DNA of 64,000 nucleotides from Cherax quadricarinatus (GCF_038502225.1 NC_091357.1:8602639-8666638); one strand, 5' to 3'; numbered from the stretch's first letter, positions 10,682-23,012 are shown. The notes: generated by a model not told the origin, from the sequence alone. A program made the numbers and translations.

Positions 10682-10781
10682 ACTGTAGCTAGTGATAGTA
10701 TCGTTCACTGTAGCAGGTGATAGTATCGTTCACTGCAGCTAGTGATAGTATCGTTCACTGTAGCTGGTGATAGTATCGTTC
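10682..10781. repeat. Sat25 satellite, terminal block
   Basis: Four 25-bp units to the right of the solo LTR, ending at GTATCGTTCA in 10781. Confidence 0.95.
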
Positions 10782-12257
<1,476 letters not shown>

Positions 12258-14933
12258 CACCTAAGACAAACGATGATGCATAAACAACTCGCACATAAGA
12301 CACACGATGATGCATAAACAACTCGCACCTAAGACAAACGATGATGCATAAACAACTCGCACATAAGACACACGATGATGCATAAACAACTCGCACCTAA
12401 GACAAACGATGATGCATAAACAACTCGCACATAAGACACACGATGATGCATAAACAACTCGCATCTAAGACAAACGATGATGCATAAACAACTCGCACAT
12501 AAGACAAATGATGATGCATAAACTCGCACATAAGACAAACGATGCATAAACAACTCGCACATAAGACAAACGATGCTGCATAAACAGCTCGCACATAAGA
12601 CAAACGATGATGCATAAACAACTCGCTCATTAGACAAACGATGATGCATAAACAGCTCGCACATAAGACAAACGATGATGCATAAACAGCTCGCACATAA
12701 GACAAACGATGATGCATAAACAACTCGCTCATTAGACAAACGATGATGCATAAACAACTCGCTCATTAGACACACGATGATGCATAAACAACTCGCATCT
12801 AAGACAAACGATGATGCATAAACAACTCGCACATAAGACAAATGATGATGCATAAACTCGCACATAAGACAAACGATGCATAAACAACTCGCACATAAGA
12901 CAAACGATGATGCATAAACAGCTCGCACATAAGACAAACGATGATGCATAAACAACTCGCTCATTAGACAAACGATGATGCATAAACAGCTCGCACATAA
13001 GACAAACGATGATGCATAAACAGCTCGCACATAAGACAAATGATGATGCATAAACTCGCACATAAGACAAACGCTGCATAAACAACTCGCACATAAGACA
13101 AACGATGATGCATAAACAACTCGCACATAAGACAAACGATGATGCATAAACAACTCGCACATAAGACAAACGATGATGCATAAACAACTCGCACATAAGA
13201 CAAACGATGATGCATAAACAACTCGCACATAAGACAAACGATGATGCATAAACAACTCGCACATAAGACAAACGATGATGCATAAACAACTCGCACATAA
13301 GACAAACGATGATGCATAAACAACTCGCACATAAGACAAACGATGATGCATAAACAACTCGCACATAAGACAAACGATGATGCATAAACAACTCGCACAT
13401 AAGACACACGATGATGCATAAACAACTCGCACATAAGACAAACGATGATGCATAAACAACTCGCACATAAGACAAACGATGATGCATAAACAACTCGCAC
13501 ATAAGACACACGATGATGCATAAACAACTCGCACATAAGACACACGATGATGCATAAACAACTCGCACATAAGACAAACGATGATGCATAAACAACTCGC
13601 ACATAAGACAAACGATGATGCATAAACAACTCGCACATAAGACAAACGATGCATAAACTGGCACATAAGACAAACGATGATGCATAAACAACTCGCACAT
13701 AAGACAAACGCTGCATAAACAACTCGCACATAAGACAAATGATGATGCACAAACAACTCGCACATAGGACAAACGATGATGCATAAACAACTCGCACATA
13801 AGACACACGATGATGCACAAACAACTCGCACATAAGACAAACGATGATGCATAAACAACTCGCACATAAGACACATGATGCACAAACAACTCGCACATAA
13901 GACACATGATGCACAAACAACTCGCACATAAGACACACAATGATGCATAAACTCGCACATAAGACACACGATGATGCATAAGCAACTCGCACATAAGATA
14001 AACGATGATGCATAAACAATTCGCACATAAGACACACGATAAGGCATAAACAACTCACACATAAGACAAACGATGATGCATAAACAACTCGCACATAAGA
14101 CAAACGATGATGCATAAACAACTCGCACATAAGACAAACGATGATGCATAAACAACTCGCACATAAGACAAACGATGATGCATAAACAACTCGCACATAA
14201 GACAAACGATGCATAAACAACTCGCACATAAGACACACGATGCATAAACAACTCGCACATAAGACAAACGATGATGCATAAACAACTCGCACATAAGACA
14301 AACGATGCATAAACAACTCGCACATAAGACAAACGATGCATAAACAACTCGCACATAAGACAAACGATGATGCATAAACAATTCGCACATAAGACAAACG
14401 ATGATGCATAAACAACTCGCACATAAGACAAACGATGATGCATAAACAATTCGCACATAAGACAAACGATGATGCATAAACAACTCGCACATAAGACAAA
14501 CGATGATGCATAAACAACTCGCACATAAGACAAACGATGATGCATAAACAACTCGCACATAAGACAAACGATGATGCATAAACAACTCGAACATAAGACA
14601 AACGATGATGCATAAACAACTCGCACATAAGACAAACGATGCATAAACAACTCGCACATAAGACAAATGATGATGCATAAACAACTCGCACATAAGACAA
14701 ACGATGACGCATAAACAACTCGCACATAAGACAAACGATGATGCATAAACTCGCACAGAAGACAAACGATGATGCACAAACAACTCGCACATAGGACAAA
14801 CGATGATGCATAAACAACTCACACATAAGACACACGATGATGCACAAACAACTCGCACATAAGACAAACGATGATGCATAAACTCGCACATAAGACACAT
14901 GATGCACAAACAACTCGCACATAGGAGAGACAA
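12258..14933. repeat. Sat34 satellite
   Basis: About 79 tandem copies of a 34-bp unit made of CGCACATAAGACAAACGATG followed by ATGCATAAACAACT. Frequent 3-bp losses (GATGATGC to GATGC) and other indels shift phase. 34 is not a multiple of 3 and the minus strand is nearly stop-free in all three frames, so overlapping open frames of 816, 652, 420 and 292 codons arise with a 34-residue period. They are array artefacts. Confidence 0.97.
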
Positions 14934-14995
14934 ACTTATGACGAGGTTTCGGACCGACTTAGATCATTAACTAGTAACACACTAACACACGAAGG
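14934..14995 (-). mobile_element. FB2 arm fragment at the Sat34 edge
   Basis: Contains GACGAGGTTTCGGACCGACT and TAGTAACACACTAACAC, matching the outer end of FB2 (ACGACGTTTCGGTCCGACTT). It directly abuts the last Sat34 unit. Confidence 0.55.
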
Positions 14996-15254
14996 TAAGG
15001 GAATTCATCAAATGACACCTGTGAAAATCGCCTACAAACCTTTGCAACATACAGAAAAATGACTAATTCGCTAAATGTCGCTTTAATGTTACCTATTTTT
15101 GCATGAACAGAAAGTGTATTAGACTTTTTCACTTAGGATTTGTACGTGGAACTCACTCGCCATGGGTTCAAACCCCATCTGTTCCGTGTTTTTTTTTTTT
15201 TTACTATAATTAATAAGTAATTGATGAACGTACGAACATCTCCTCATCCAATAA
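14996..15254. other. Low-copy spacer with a tRNA-like B-box fragment
   Basis: CATGGGTTCAAACCCCATCT at about 15160-15180 followed by a T11 run resembles a tRNA B box with a Pol III terminator, so a decayed tRNA-derived SINE is possible. No intact A box or cloverleaf is seen. Confidence 0.4.
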
Positions 15255-15423
15255 GTGTGTGTGTGTGTACTCACCTAATTGTGGTTGCAGGGGTCGAGAC
15301 TCAGCTCCTGGCCCCCGCCTCTTCACTGATCGGTACTAGGTCCTCTCTCTCTCTCTCTGCTTCCAGAGCTTTGCCATACCTCGTCTTAAAGCTATGTATG
15401 GTTCCTGCCTCCACTACATCACT
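15255..15423 (-). mobile_element. LINE-A copy 1 (3' fragment) with (GT)n tail
   Basis: On the minus strand this is the 3' end of LINE-A, terminating AGGTGAGTAC(AC)n; (GT)n is at 15255-15268. Its truncated 5' end abuts the (GT)n of copy 2. Only about 155 bp of the element remain. Confidence 0.85.
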
Positions 15424-15927
15424 TGTGTGTGTGTGATCACCTAATTGTACTCACCTCTTTGTGGTTGCAGGGGTCGATTCATAGCTCCTGGCCCCGCCTC
15501 TTCACTGATCGCTACTAGATCCTCTCTCTCCCTGCTCCACGAGCTTTATCAAACTTCGTCTTAAAACTATGTATTGTTCCTGCCTCCACTACGTCACTTC
15601 CCAGACTATTCCACTTCCTGACAACTCTATGACTGAAAAAATACTTCCTAACATCCCTTTGATTCATCTGAGTCTTCAACTTCCAACTGTGACCCCTTGT
15701 TTCTGTGTCCCATCTCTGGAACATCCTGTTTTTGTCCACCTTGTCAATTCCTCGCAATATTTTATATCTCGTTATCATGTCTCCCCTGACCCTCCAGTAT
15801 CGTCAGGCCGATTTCCCTTAACCTTTCTTCGTAGGACAATCCCCTTAGCTCTGGGACTAATCTTCTTGCAAACCTCTGCACTTTCCCTAATTTCTTGACG
15901 TGCTTGACCAGGTGTGGATTCCAAACT

Positions 15928-15929
<2 letters not shown>
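15424..15929 (-). mobile_element. LINE-A copy 2 (C-terminal fragment) with (GT)n tail
   Basis: Tail (GT)n at 15424-15435. The body encodes the end of the LINE-A ORF (frame at 15515-15778, with KYFFSHRVVRKWNSLGSDVV and HSFKTKFDKA motifs). It is truncated at its 5' end exactly where the next (GT)n begins at 15929. Confidence 0.88.
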
Positions 15930-15960
<31 letters not shown>

Positions 15961-16085
15961 TCATCTAATTGTACTCATCTAGTTGTGGTTGCGGGGTTCG
16001 ATTCACAGCTCCTGGCCCCACCCCATCACTGGTCGTTACTAGGTCCTCTCCCTCCTCCATGAGCCTTATCATACCTCTTCTAATT
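15930..16085 (-). mobile_element. LINE-A copy 3 (3' fragment) with (GT)n tail
   Basis: Tail (GT)n at 15929-15958, then about 127 bp of LINE-A 3' end. The 5' junction is a degenerate GTGTATGTTTGT tract. Confidence 0.8.
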
Positions 16086-16353
16086 GTGTATGTTTGTACT
16101 CACCTATTTGTGGTTGCAGGGGTCGATTCATAGCTCATGGACCTGCCTCTTCGCTGGTCATTACTAGGTCCACTTTCTCCCTGCTCCAAGAGCTTTATCG
16201 TACCTCTTCTTCAAGCTATGTATCGATCCTGCCTCCACTACATCACTCTCCAGATGGTTCCTTTTTCTGACAACTCTGACTGAAGAAAATGTACTCGCCA
16301 ACATCCCTCTGACTCATCTGAGTTTTCAATTTCCAGTTGTGATCCCTTGTTGC
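16086..16353 (-). mobile_element. LINE-A copy 4 (3' fragment)
   Basis: About 255 bp of LINE-A C-terminal and 3' sequence behind a short GTGTATGTTTGT tail. Its 5' truncation point is the (GT)n at 16354. Confidence 0.82.
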
Positions 16354-17556
16354 TGTGTGTGTTTGTGTGTGTGTACTCACCTAATTGTGGTTGAAGGGGT
16401 CGAGTCATAGTCCCTGGCCCCGCTTCTTCGCTGGCCGCTACTAGGTCACTCTTCCTGCTCCATGAGCTTTATCATACCTCTTCTTAAAGCTATGTATGAA
16501 TCCTGCCTCCACTACATCACTTCCCAAACTACTCCACTTCCTGACAACTCTGTGACTGAAGAAATACTTCCTAACACCCCTGTGATTCATCTGAGTCTTG
16601 AACTTCCCAATGTGACCCCCTTGTTGCTGTGTCCCATATCTGGAACATCCTGTCTGTCCACCTTGTCGATTCCTCTCAGCATTTTATATGCCGTTATCAT
16701 ATCCCCCCTATCTCTCCTGTCCTCCACTGTCGTCAGGTCGATTTCCCTTAGCCTCTTAGCTCCGGGACTAGTCTTCTTGCAAACCTTTTCCTTGAGTGGG
16801 GTTTGTAGTCTCTGACCCCCCTGGACTGTACTCAGTCTGCGGTCTTCTTTGCACTTCCCCAGTCTTCATGACTTTGCACTTGGTGGGGTTGAACTCCAGG
16901 AGCCAGTTTCTGGACCAGGCCTGTAGCCTGTCCAGATCCCTCTGTAGTTCTGCCTGGTCCTCGTCCGAATGAATTTTTCTCATCAGCTTCACATCATCTG
17001 CAAACAGGGACACTTCTGAATCTATTCCTTCCGTCATGTCATTCACAAATACCAGGAACAGCACCGGTCCTAGTACTGATCCCTGTGGAACCCCGGTCGT
17101 TACAGACGCCCACTCTGACACCTCGCCACGTACCATAACTCGCTGTTGTCTTCCTGACAAGTATTCCCTGACCCACTGCAGCACCTTCCTTGTTATTCCT
17201 GCCTGGTCCTCCAGCTTTTGCACTCGTCTCTTGTGTAGGACTGTGTCAAACGCTTTGCTACAGTCCAAGAAAATGCAATCTACCCACCCCTCTCTCTCTT
17301 GTCTTACTACTGTCACCCTATCATAGAACTCCGGTAAGTTTGTGACACAATTTCCCATCCCTTAAAGGGCGTTGGCTGTCGTTTCTAAGCTCATTCCTTC
17401 CTAAGTGCTCCACCACTCTCCTCCTGATAATCTTTTCCATGACTTTGCATACTATACATGTCAGTGACACTGGTCTGTAGTTCAATGCTTCGTGTCTGTC
17501 TCCTGCTTTAAAAATTGGGACTACATTTGATGTCTTCCATACCTCAGGTAGTCGCC
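16354..17556 (-). mobile_element. LINE-A copy 5 with reverse transcriptase, internally deleted
   Basis: Tail (GT)n at 16354-16373. The minus-strand frames at 17321-17572 and 16768-17358 (196 codons) encode reverse transcriptase motifs: NYRPVSLT, a decayed fingers block, CSKAFDTVLHKR, GVPQGSVLGPVLF and SLFADDVKLM. Compared with copy 7, about 240 bp are missing at about 16785, where the C-terminal block jumps directly into the EKG/LINE-A variable segment. The 5' end is cut at the (GT)n of copy 6. Non-LTR retrotransposon of CR1/Jockey type, dead. Confidence 0.88.
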
Positions 17557-17588
17557 GTGTGTGTGTACTCACCTATTTGTGGTTGCAG

Positions 17589-17589
<1 letters not shown>
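17557..17589 (-). mobile_element. LINE-A copy 6: only the last 23 bp plus tail
   Basis: (GT)n 17557-17566 followed by ACTCACCTATTTGTGGTTGC, the terminal LINE-A sequence, then immediately the (GT)n of copy 7. This is an extreme 5' truncation, or a trace of slippage between two tails. Confidence 0.7.
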
Positions 17590-17623
<34 letters not shown>

Positions 17624-18672
17624 CACCTATTTGTGGTTGCAGGGGTCGAGTCCCAGCTCCTGGCCCCGCCTCTTCGCTGATTGCTACTAGGTCCTCTCTC
17701 TCCCTGCCCCATGAGCCTTATCATACCTCGCCTTAAAACTATGTATGGTTCCCGCCTCCACTACGTCACTTTCTCGGCTATTCCACGGCCTGACTACTCT
17801 ATGACTGAAGAAATACTTCCTAACATCCCTTTGATTCATCTGAGTCTTCAACTTCCAATTGTGACCTCTTGTGTCTGTGTCCCTTCTCTGGAACATCCCG
17901 TCTTTGTCCACCTTGTCTATTCCGCGCAGTATTTTATATGTCGTTATCATGTCTCCCCTGACCCTCCTGTCCTCCAGTGTCATCAGGCCGATTTCCCTCA
18001 ACCTTTCTTCGTAGGACAATCCCCGTAGCTCTGGGACTAGTCTTGTTGCAAACCTTTGCACTTTCTCTAATTTCTTGACGTGCTTGACTAGGTGTGGATT
18101 CCAAACTGGTGCTGCATACTCCAGTATGGGCCTGACGTAAATGGTATACAGAGTCTTAAACGAATCCTTACTGAGGTATCGGAACGCTATCCGTAGGTTT
18201 GCCAGGCGCCCGTATGCTGCAGCAGTTATCTGATTGATGTGCGCCTCAGGAGATATGCTCGGTGTTATACTCACCCCCAGATCTTTTTCCTTGAGTGAGG
18301 TTTGCAGTCTTTGGCCATCTAAACTATATTGTGTCTGCGGTCTTCTTTGCCCTTCCCCAATCTTCATGACTTTGCACTTGGCAGGGTTAAACTCAAGGAG
18401 CCAGTTGCTGGACCAGGCTTGTAGCCTGTCCAGGTCTCTTTGTAGTCCTGCCTGATCCTCATCCGATTTGATTCTTCTCATTAACTTCGCATCATCTGCA
18501 AACAAGGACACTTCTGAGTCTATCCCTTCCATTATGTCGTTCACATATACCAAGAACTGCACAGGTCCTAGGACTGACCCCTGTGGAACCCCGCTTGTCA
18601 CAGGCGCCCACTCTGACACCTCGTCGCGTTCCATGACTCGTTGTTGCCTCCCTGTCAGGTATTCTCTGATCC

Positions 18673-18675
<3 letters not shown>
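17590..18675 (-). mobile_element. LINE-A copy 7, best preserved RT C-terminal half
   Basis: Tail (GT)n at 17590-17620; truncated 5' end fused to the 78-bp (GT)n at 18675-18752. Contains an uninterrupted reverse transcriptase frame, listed separately. It is the rightmost member of the seven-copy train. Confidence 0.9.
17687..18675 (-). pseudogene. LINE-A reverse transcriptase, 5'-truncated open frame
   Basis: About 329 codons without a stop, read on the minus strand from the (GT)n junction at 18675 to the stop at 17687. The N-terminal end begins inside the palm: SGRQQR-like text (here TGRQQRVMERDEVSEW), then GVPQGSVLGPVQF, the catalytic LFADDAKLM box (two aspartates conserved), LLEFNPAKCKVMKIG (thumb start), and the C-terminal region with YAAPVWNPHLVKHVKKLEKV and KYFFSHRVVRPWNS. 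No RNase H is seen before the stop. Motifs fit CR1/L2/Jockey-group LINEs; the exact clade needs a phylogeny. Without its N-terminal half and promoter it cannot be functional. Confidence 0.85.

Positions 18676-18752
<77 letters not shown>
18675..18752. repeat. (GT)n microsatellite at the 5' end of the LINE-A train
   Basis: 78 bp of pure GT. On the minus strand it is the (AC)n target into which LINE-A copy 7 is joined. Confidence 0.97.
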
Positions 18753-18757
<5 letters not shown>

Positions 18758-20619
18758 CGTGTGCGTGTTTAGTAAAGAAACAAACAAGGAACGGAGACAA
18801 ATACGAGTAATAAAGATTTAGCTTGTTGCTGTTCCTCATAAAGTAAGCGGAGTGGGCAGGGAGGGAGGGGGGAAGACATGGGTGGAGGGTGGACGGGAGA
18901 CAGTGGGGGAGGGAAGGAAAGAGGGAGGGAGGGCCGCAGTTTTTGCCACGACAAGAGTCGAGGATAAGATCTGGCGACATGGTTCATGTCATCCCGCCCG
19001 AGCTAGCAGTGTCTCTCCCTCTCTCTAGCTGAACTAATTCCATCATCGCGCCCCTTGTCCCTCACGAGATGTATCTCTACCTCTCGCTGACTTCCTTCTG
19101 AGTGTTCTGTCTTCCTGGTCATCTTTACCCCATCTCGCGCTCCTCCCCTCCCCCACCATAAAGTGGAATGGAGGTGGGAGGTGGAGATGGCGGCTGGGTC
19201 GGTGATGAGAGTGGTAATGTGGCAAGGAGCCCGTGTCATACACACTGCCAGACAAAAGCAACTCCCATTGTCTCTCGCAGACCTGCCTCCACTGACAGCT
19301 TGTTGTGCCTGCCTCTGCCACCACCCCTCCCTCTGTACGCTCCTCCCTGGTTCTTGTTGCTGATGCTCCTCTTACCCTTGTTACTTTTTGTTGTTGCTAC
19401 TACTGTTCTTGATACATGTCTGCTATTGTTACTGCTATTATCGCTCATGCTGTTGTCACAGTTGATGTTGTTTCTGTTTTTGCTACTGGTATTATTGCGA
19501 CTGTTACTGCTGCTGCTGCCCTTGCTATTCTTCCTCGTACTGGCATCATGGCTGCACTTACCGTTCTTCATAACGCTGATGAGTTAGGAAGAACAGAACA
19601 CAGTTGGCTTAATCATCGCACTGGTTCACCACCATCCAAAAATCACTGAATCAATCACTCCACCATTTTCAACAAAATTTTATGAAGACGAGGCGAAATA
19701 ATAAAATAATAAACAGAAGAACTGATGATCAAGGAAAAAAAGTCAGAAAAAAATTTATGAAATTAATCATTTATTAAACACTCAACTGTTAAAAGAGTTT
19801 ACATTTATACATTTGAATAACCACACGAAATAATACACATATATTCCTATGCAGGAATGAGGCAATATTACATGTCTGGATTCCTTTGTACTCACAAAAT
19901 ACTCTCCCAGTCTTTTACAAAAGTTGAAGCCCACGAGATCCCCTTCCTGGCTCAGCAATTCTGAAACTCCTCTTCCTTTTACCATTCCTGGTATTCTTAA
20001 TAACTGTTGCTCTACCCGTAGCTAAAAGTATCCATTCTTGTTTATCCTTGTAAAGACATAAGGGTTTTTAGATCACTAAAAAGTGCCAAGGTCACTACTT
20101 CTTAATGGCAGTGGGGATAGTGTTACAACCCAGGACATCACTTCTTACATGAGAAGATCAACACTACTTAAAAACAGGTGGACACCACCTGAAGCAGCAT
20201 TGTACAGGGGATGTGATGTTGCTCCACCCAGAATCCAGCTGTTTTAACTTATTGCCTCAGTTATTAAGAAGTACTGATGTGGTTGTTGGCCTCATCTCCA
20301 CTTGTAAGAAGTGCCTATCAGTATTTCGTAGACACAAAACCAGGCCATGTCTGATTATTTACTTTTAGTTGGAGACAAAGTAGCAGTTTTAAGAAAGCCA
20401 GATGTAGCCAAGACGTGTGTGTAAAAGGACACAGGGAGAAAAGGCCAGACCTCGGCTGTAGGTAGACGAACAAAATCGAGGTTCATAAGTGAACTGTAGT
20501 GCATTAATTGTAAATACGTACCTAAATGTTTTTTTTATTAATCTTAGTAGTGTAAATGATCATCGTAATAACCCCATATAGTGTCATAGTATCCCTTTCC
20601 TAGTAAATTTATTTAAGAG
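18753..20619. other. Low-copy region, no supported gene
   Basis: 18840-18945 is purine-rich (GGGAGGG words). 19340-19560 is a degenerate TTG/CTG/TGC trinucleotide tract whose frames on both strands are low-complexity. 19656-20619 is A/T-rich with no recognised domain or repeat. Confidence 0.55.
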
Positions 20620-20895
20620 TTGTGGATGAGTGGAACAAACCCCCGAGTACCGCCAATGAAGCTAAAACGTTGTGTAGTTTAAAATATAGATTAGATAAAT
20701 ACATGAGTGGGTGAGGATGGGTACGAGTTGGACTTGGCTGGCTTGCGCTAGTGGGTCTGATGCAGTGCTCCTTCTTAAGTGGATGTGACTTGGACCTGAC
20801 TGGCTTCGGTCAGTAGCTCAGGCCAGTAGGTGACTTGGACTTGCTTAGCATAGTCAATAAAGCTGTTGCAGTGCTCCTTTATGTTCTTATTACTA
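20620..20895 (+). mobile_element. LINE-D 3' end
   Basis: The plus strand encodes VVDEWNKPPSTANEAKTLCS then LKYRLDKYMSG and a stop. VVDEWN followed by a residue-spaced FK/LDKYM end is a common C-terminus of CR1-like arthropod LINEs. The 3' untranslated part has imperfect repeats of GACTTGGACTTG and ends TTATGTTCTTATTA. Only the last ~30 codons remain. Confidence 0.65.
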
Positions 20896-20984
20896 CTACT
20901 GTGTTTTCTACTACTTTCAATATTATTGTAAGAAATAATCTGATTCCCTCACATATTTCTATATAATTTTCCCGTATAATTTCT

Positions 20985-21088
20985 CTATTCGCTCTCGAGC
21001 CCCCACGATACTTTAAGTACTGATAAAGTAAAGATTAAGTATCGTAGTCTCAAAACTACAGACCGTCGCGTTAGCCACTGGGCCAGTA
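20985..21088 (-). mobile_element. SINE-3 (tRNA-derived) relic
   Basis: Minus strand reads CTGGCCCAGTGGCTAACGCG, the A-box half of SINE-3, followed by the ACGGTCTG and TTTTGAGACT anticodon-side text. The B-box half is replaced by a hairpin-like segment containing ATACTTTA and TAAGTATCG. Confidence 0.6.
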
Positions 21089-21480
21089 TCGTAGTGTTCT
21101 GTTAGAAGTGGAAGCTCGCATCTTCCTCTCCATCCAGTATGACATGCTGGTGAGGGTGGGTGTTTGTGATGGCTGATGATGTTTGTGGTGGTGGAGGGTA
21201 GTGGTGCTGACAGGTAGAAGTGGTGGATAGTGGTGGTGGTGGGTAATGGTTGTGGTAGAATTTTTATAAGAGTGGATTCCGTTGAGGAAACGAAGACAAA
21301 TTTCAGTCACTCCACTATAGAAAATTCGATGAGATAAAGACAACACAATCTCGAATAATTCAATACAGTGAAGGTTTAATGTAGAAAACTAGAGTTACAA
21401 TGTCATAGGATATCACATGCAAACATCACAACAATGTTATTATCACAGCGGCAAGGAAAATGAAAGGCTGGACAATGGGA
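21089..21480. other. Low-copy with GGT-rich tract
   Basis: 21140-21260 is a degenerate GGTGGT/GATGTT tract. The rest shows nothing recognisable. Confidence 0.5.
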
Positions 21481-21835
21481 GCAGTCTAAACAAGAAATAC
21501 CGTGTCAGTGATAATAGCTTTCAAACCACTTATTCTCTCCAGACTGGAATATTGATGTATACTAAGAACCTTTGAAGGCAGGCGGAATTACAGAGCTGGA
21601 AAAGGTACAGAGAACCTTCATTGCTTGTATAAACTCAGTCAAGCACCTGAATTACTCGGAACATTTGAAGTCCCTTGACAACCTTTTGCTGTCTTAAAGA
21701 GAGAACTTAAGATCAAGTTAACTCCTCATCAGCCAGGCTGAAAGTACACATGCTGGTCGATCAGGTCAACTACTGGGAGGCCTGGTCTGGGACCAGGCCC
21801 GAAACTCTCTCCAGGTAAACTCCAGGTAAACAGAG
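21480..21835 (+). mobile_element. LINE-C 3' end
   Basis: Decayed frame with RLEY, then FKAGGITELEKVQRTFIACI-like text, followed by the 3' block GGAGGCCTGGTCTGGGACCA and the tail ACTCCAGGTAAAC. Same family as 37990-39590. Several stops; a relic. Confidence 0.7.
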
Positions 21836-21937
21836 TAGACTCCCGAAACAGGCTAGAGGAAACATCTACTTGGGGGAGGGGGTCTTCTATTATGGATGAA
21901 TGAGGATACTGGATGGTGTTTCATAGTGTGGAAGGCT

Positions 21938-22133
21938 TAAGGTGCGGGAGAGTAGCTTGCGTCATCAATTTAAGGTGCGGGAGAGTAGCTTGCGTCATCA
22001 ATTTAAGGTGCGGGAGAGTAGCTTGCGTCATCAATTTAAGGTGCGGGAGAGTAGCTTGCGTCATCAATTTAAGGTGCGGGAGAGTAGCTTGCATCATCAA
22101 TTTAAGGTGCAGGAGAGTAGCTTGCATCATCAA
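21938..22133. repeat. Sat33 tandem repeat (six units)
   Basis: Six copies of a 33-bp unit containing AAGGTGCGGGAGAGTAGCTT and GCGTCATCAATT. The last two units carry GCATCATCAA, and the final one has GTGCAGG. The unit is stop-free in a plus and a minus frame; it is not a gene. Confidence 0.95.
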
Positions 22134-22179
22134 AGGTTACTAGTTACTCCAAGGATCTCAAGGCGTAGGTGCCTCCAGG

Positions 22180-22365
22180 GACGTGCAGTGATAAATAAGA
22201 CTGTGCAACAGTTAGGTATTTTTATTATCAAACGTTTCGCCTACACAGTAGGCTTCTTCAGTCGAATACAGAGAAGGCAGCAGGACTAAAATGTGTAAAA
22301 ACAATACAGTCAGTCCATCTTGACTACTTCTGCTGCCTTCTCTGTATTAGACTGAAGAAGCTTTT
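22180..22365. mobile_element. FB1-like element, right arm truncated
   Basis: Left arm has CAAACGTTTCGCCTACACAG then GCTTCTTCAGTC and ACAGAGAAGGCAGCAG. The right arm at 22331-22361 is its complement (CTGCTGCCTTCTCTGT, ACTGAAGAAGC) and stops there, losing the outer end. No ORF. Confidence 0.7.
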
Positions 22366-22597
22366 ATGTACATGTCTTTTATCAATTTCTCAGTATTTTA
22401 TACCATTATCATATTCACAGTGCTAGAAATGCCTAATCTGTTAGAATTTTCTCTACCATTTAAATTCGATGACTGGATATTTTTTTTTCAGTTAAAATTT
22501 TATAATCACATCTGTTTATATTATCCTTTGGAGACGTTTTAATAAGGTTTGGAGTGGAAAGATGGGAAGAGATGACAGGAAACTAGGTGATGAGATG

Positions 22598-22732
22598 AGA
22601 TAACTCGACTCACGAAATCGTAATGACACGATTGAAAACAAACCATACCAAACCATACCACGGGCGGGGTTTGAACCCGCGGTCAGAGAGTCTCAAAACT
22701 CCAGACCGTCGCGTTAGCCACTGGCTAACCAC
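22598..22732 (-). mobile_element. SINE-3, most complete copy (tRNA-derived)
   Basis: Read on the minus strand: a tRNA-like head with A-box text AGTGGCTAACGCGACGG, a GGAGTTTTGAGACTCTC middle, and B box GCGGGTTCAAACCCCGCC, then a tail with GTATGGTTT and CGTGTCATTACGATTTCGTG. The GGTATGGTTTGG segment is duplicated once. It is a SINE, not a tRNA gene, because the acceptor end does not pair and copies are dispersed (20985, 41190, 44492, 44810). Confidence 0.75.
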
Positions 22733-22734
22733 TA

Positions 22735-23012
22735 CTACTGTCCTGTTGGTATCCTGATCACCTTGCTGGTATGCTGACCATCATGCTAGTATCCTGACCC
22801 TCCTGATGGTATCCTGATCATACAACTGATATCTAGACTTTTCTGTTGGTATCCTGACCACCCCATTGGTGTCCTGACCCTCCTGCTAGTATGCTGACCA
22901 TCCTGCTGGTATCCGGACACTTCTGTTGGTATGCTGACCATCCAACTGGTATCCTGACTCTCCTGCTGGTATCCTGGCCATCCCACTGGTATCCTGACCA
23001 TCCTGCTGGTGT
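22735..23012. repeat. Sat20 degenerate tandem repeat
   Basis: About 13-14 diverged copies of a 20-bp unit close to CTGGTATCCTGACCATCCTG. Divergence between units is high, so the array is old or inactive. Confidence 0.85.

Noticed and set aside
7089..10781. CRISPR array
   Set aside because: The 25-bp units are contiguous with no spacers, and the context is eukaryotic LINE/SINE-rich DNA.
12329..14922. 816-, 652- and 420-codon cysteine-rich minus-strand proteins
   Set aside because: All are frames of Sat34 and overlap one another in different frames, which cannot all be coding. They reflect absence of stop complements in the unit.
15150..15200. tRNA gene ending in a T run
   Set aside because: Only a B-box-like block is visible; no A box or cloverleaf can be drawn.
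18492..18980. 162-codon frame across the (GT)n tract
   Set aside because: Combines a frameshifted LINE-A shadow with microsatellite and purine tract; no unique domain.
19168..19587. 139-codon leucine-rich, membrane-like protein
   Set aside because: Leucine runs come from a degenerate CTG/TTG tract, which is also open on the opposite strand. No start context or homology evident.
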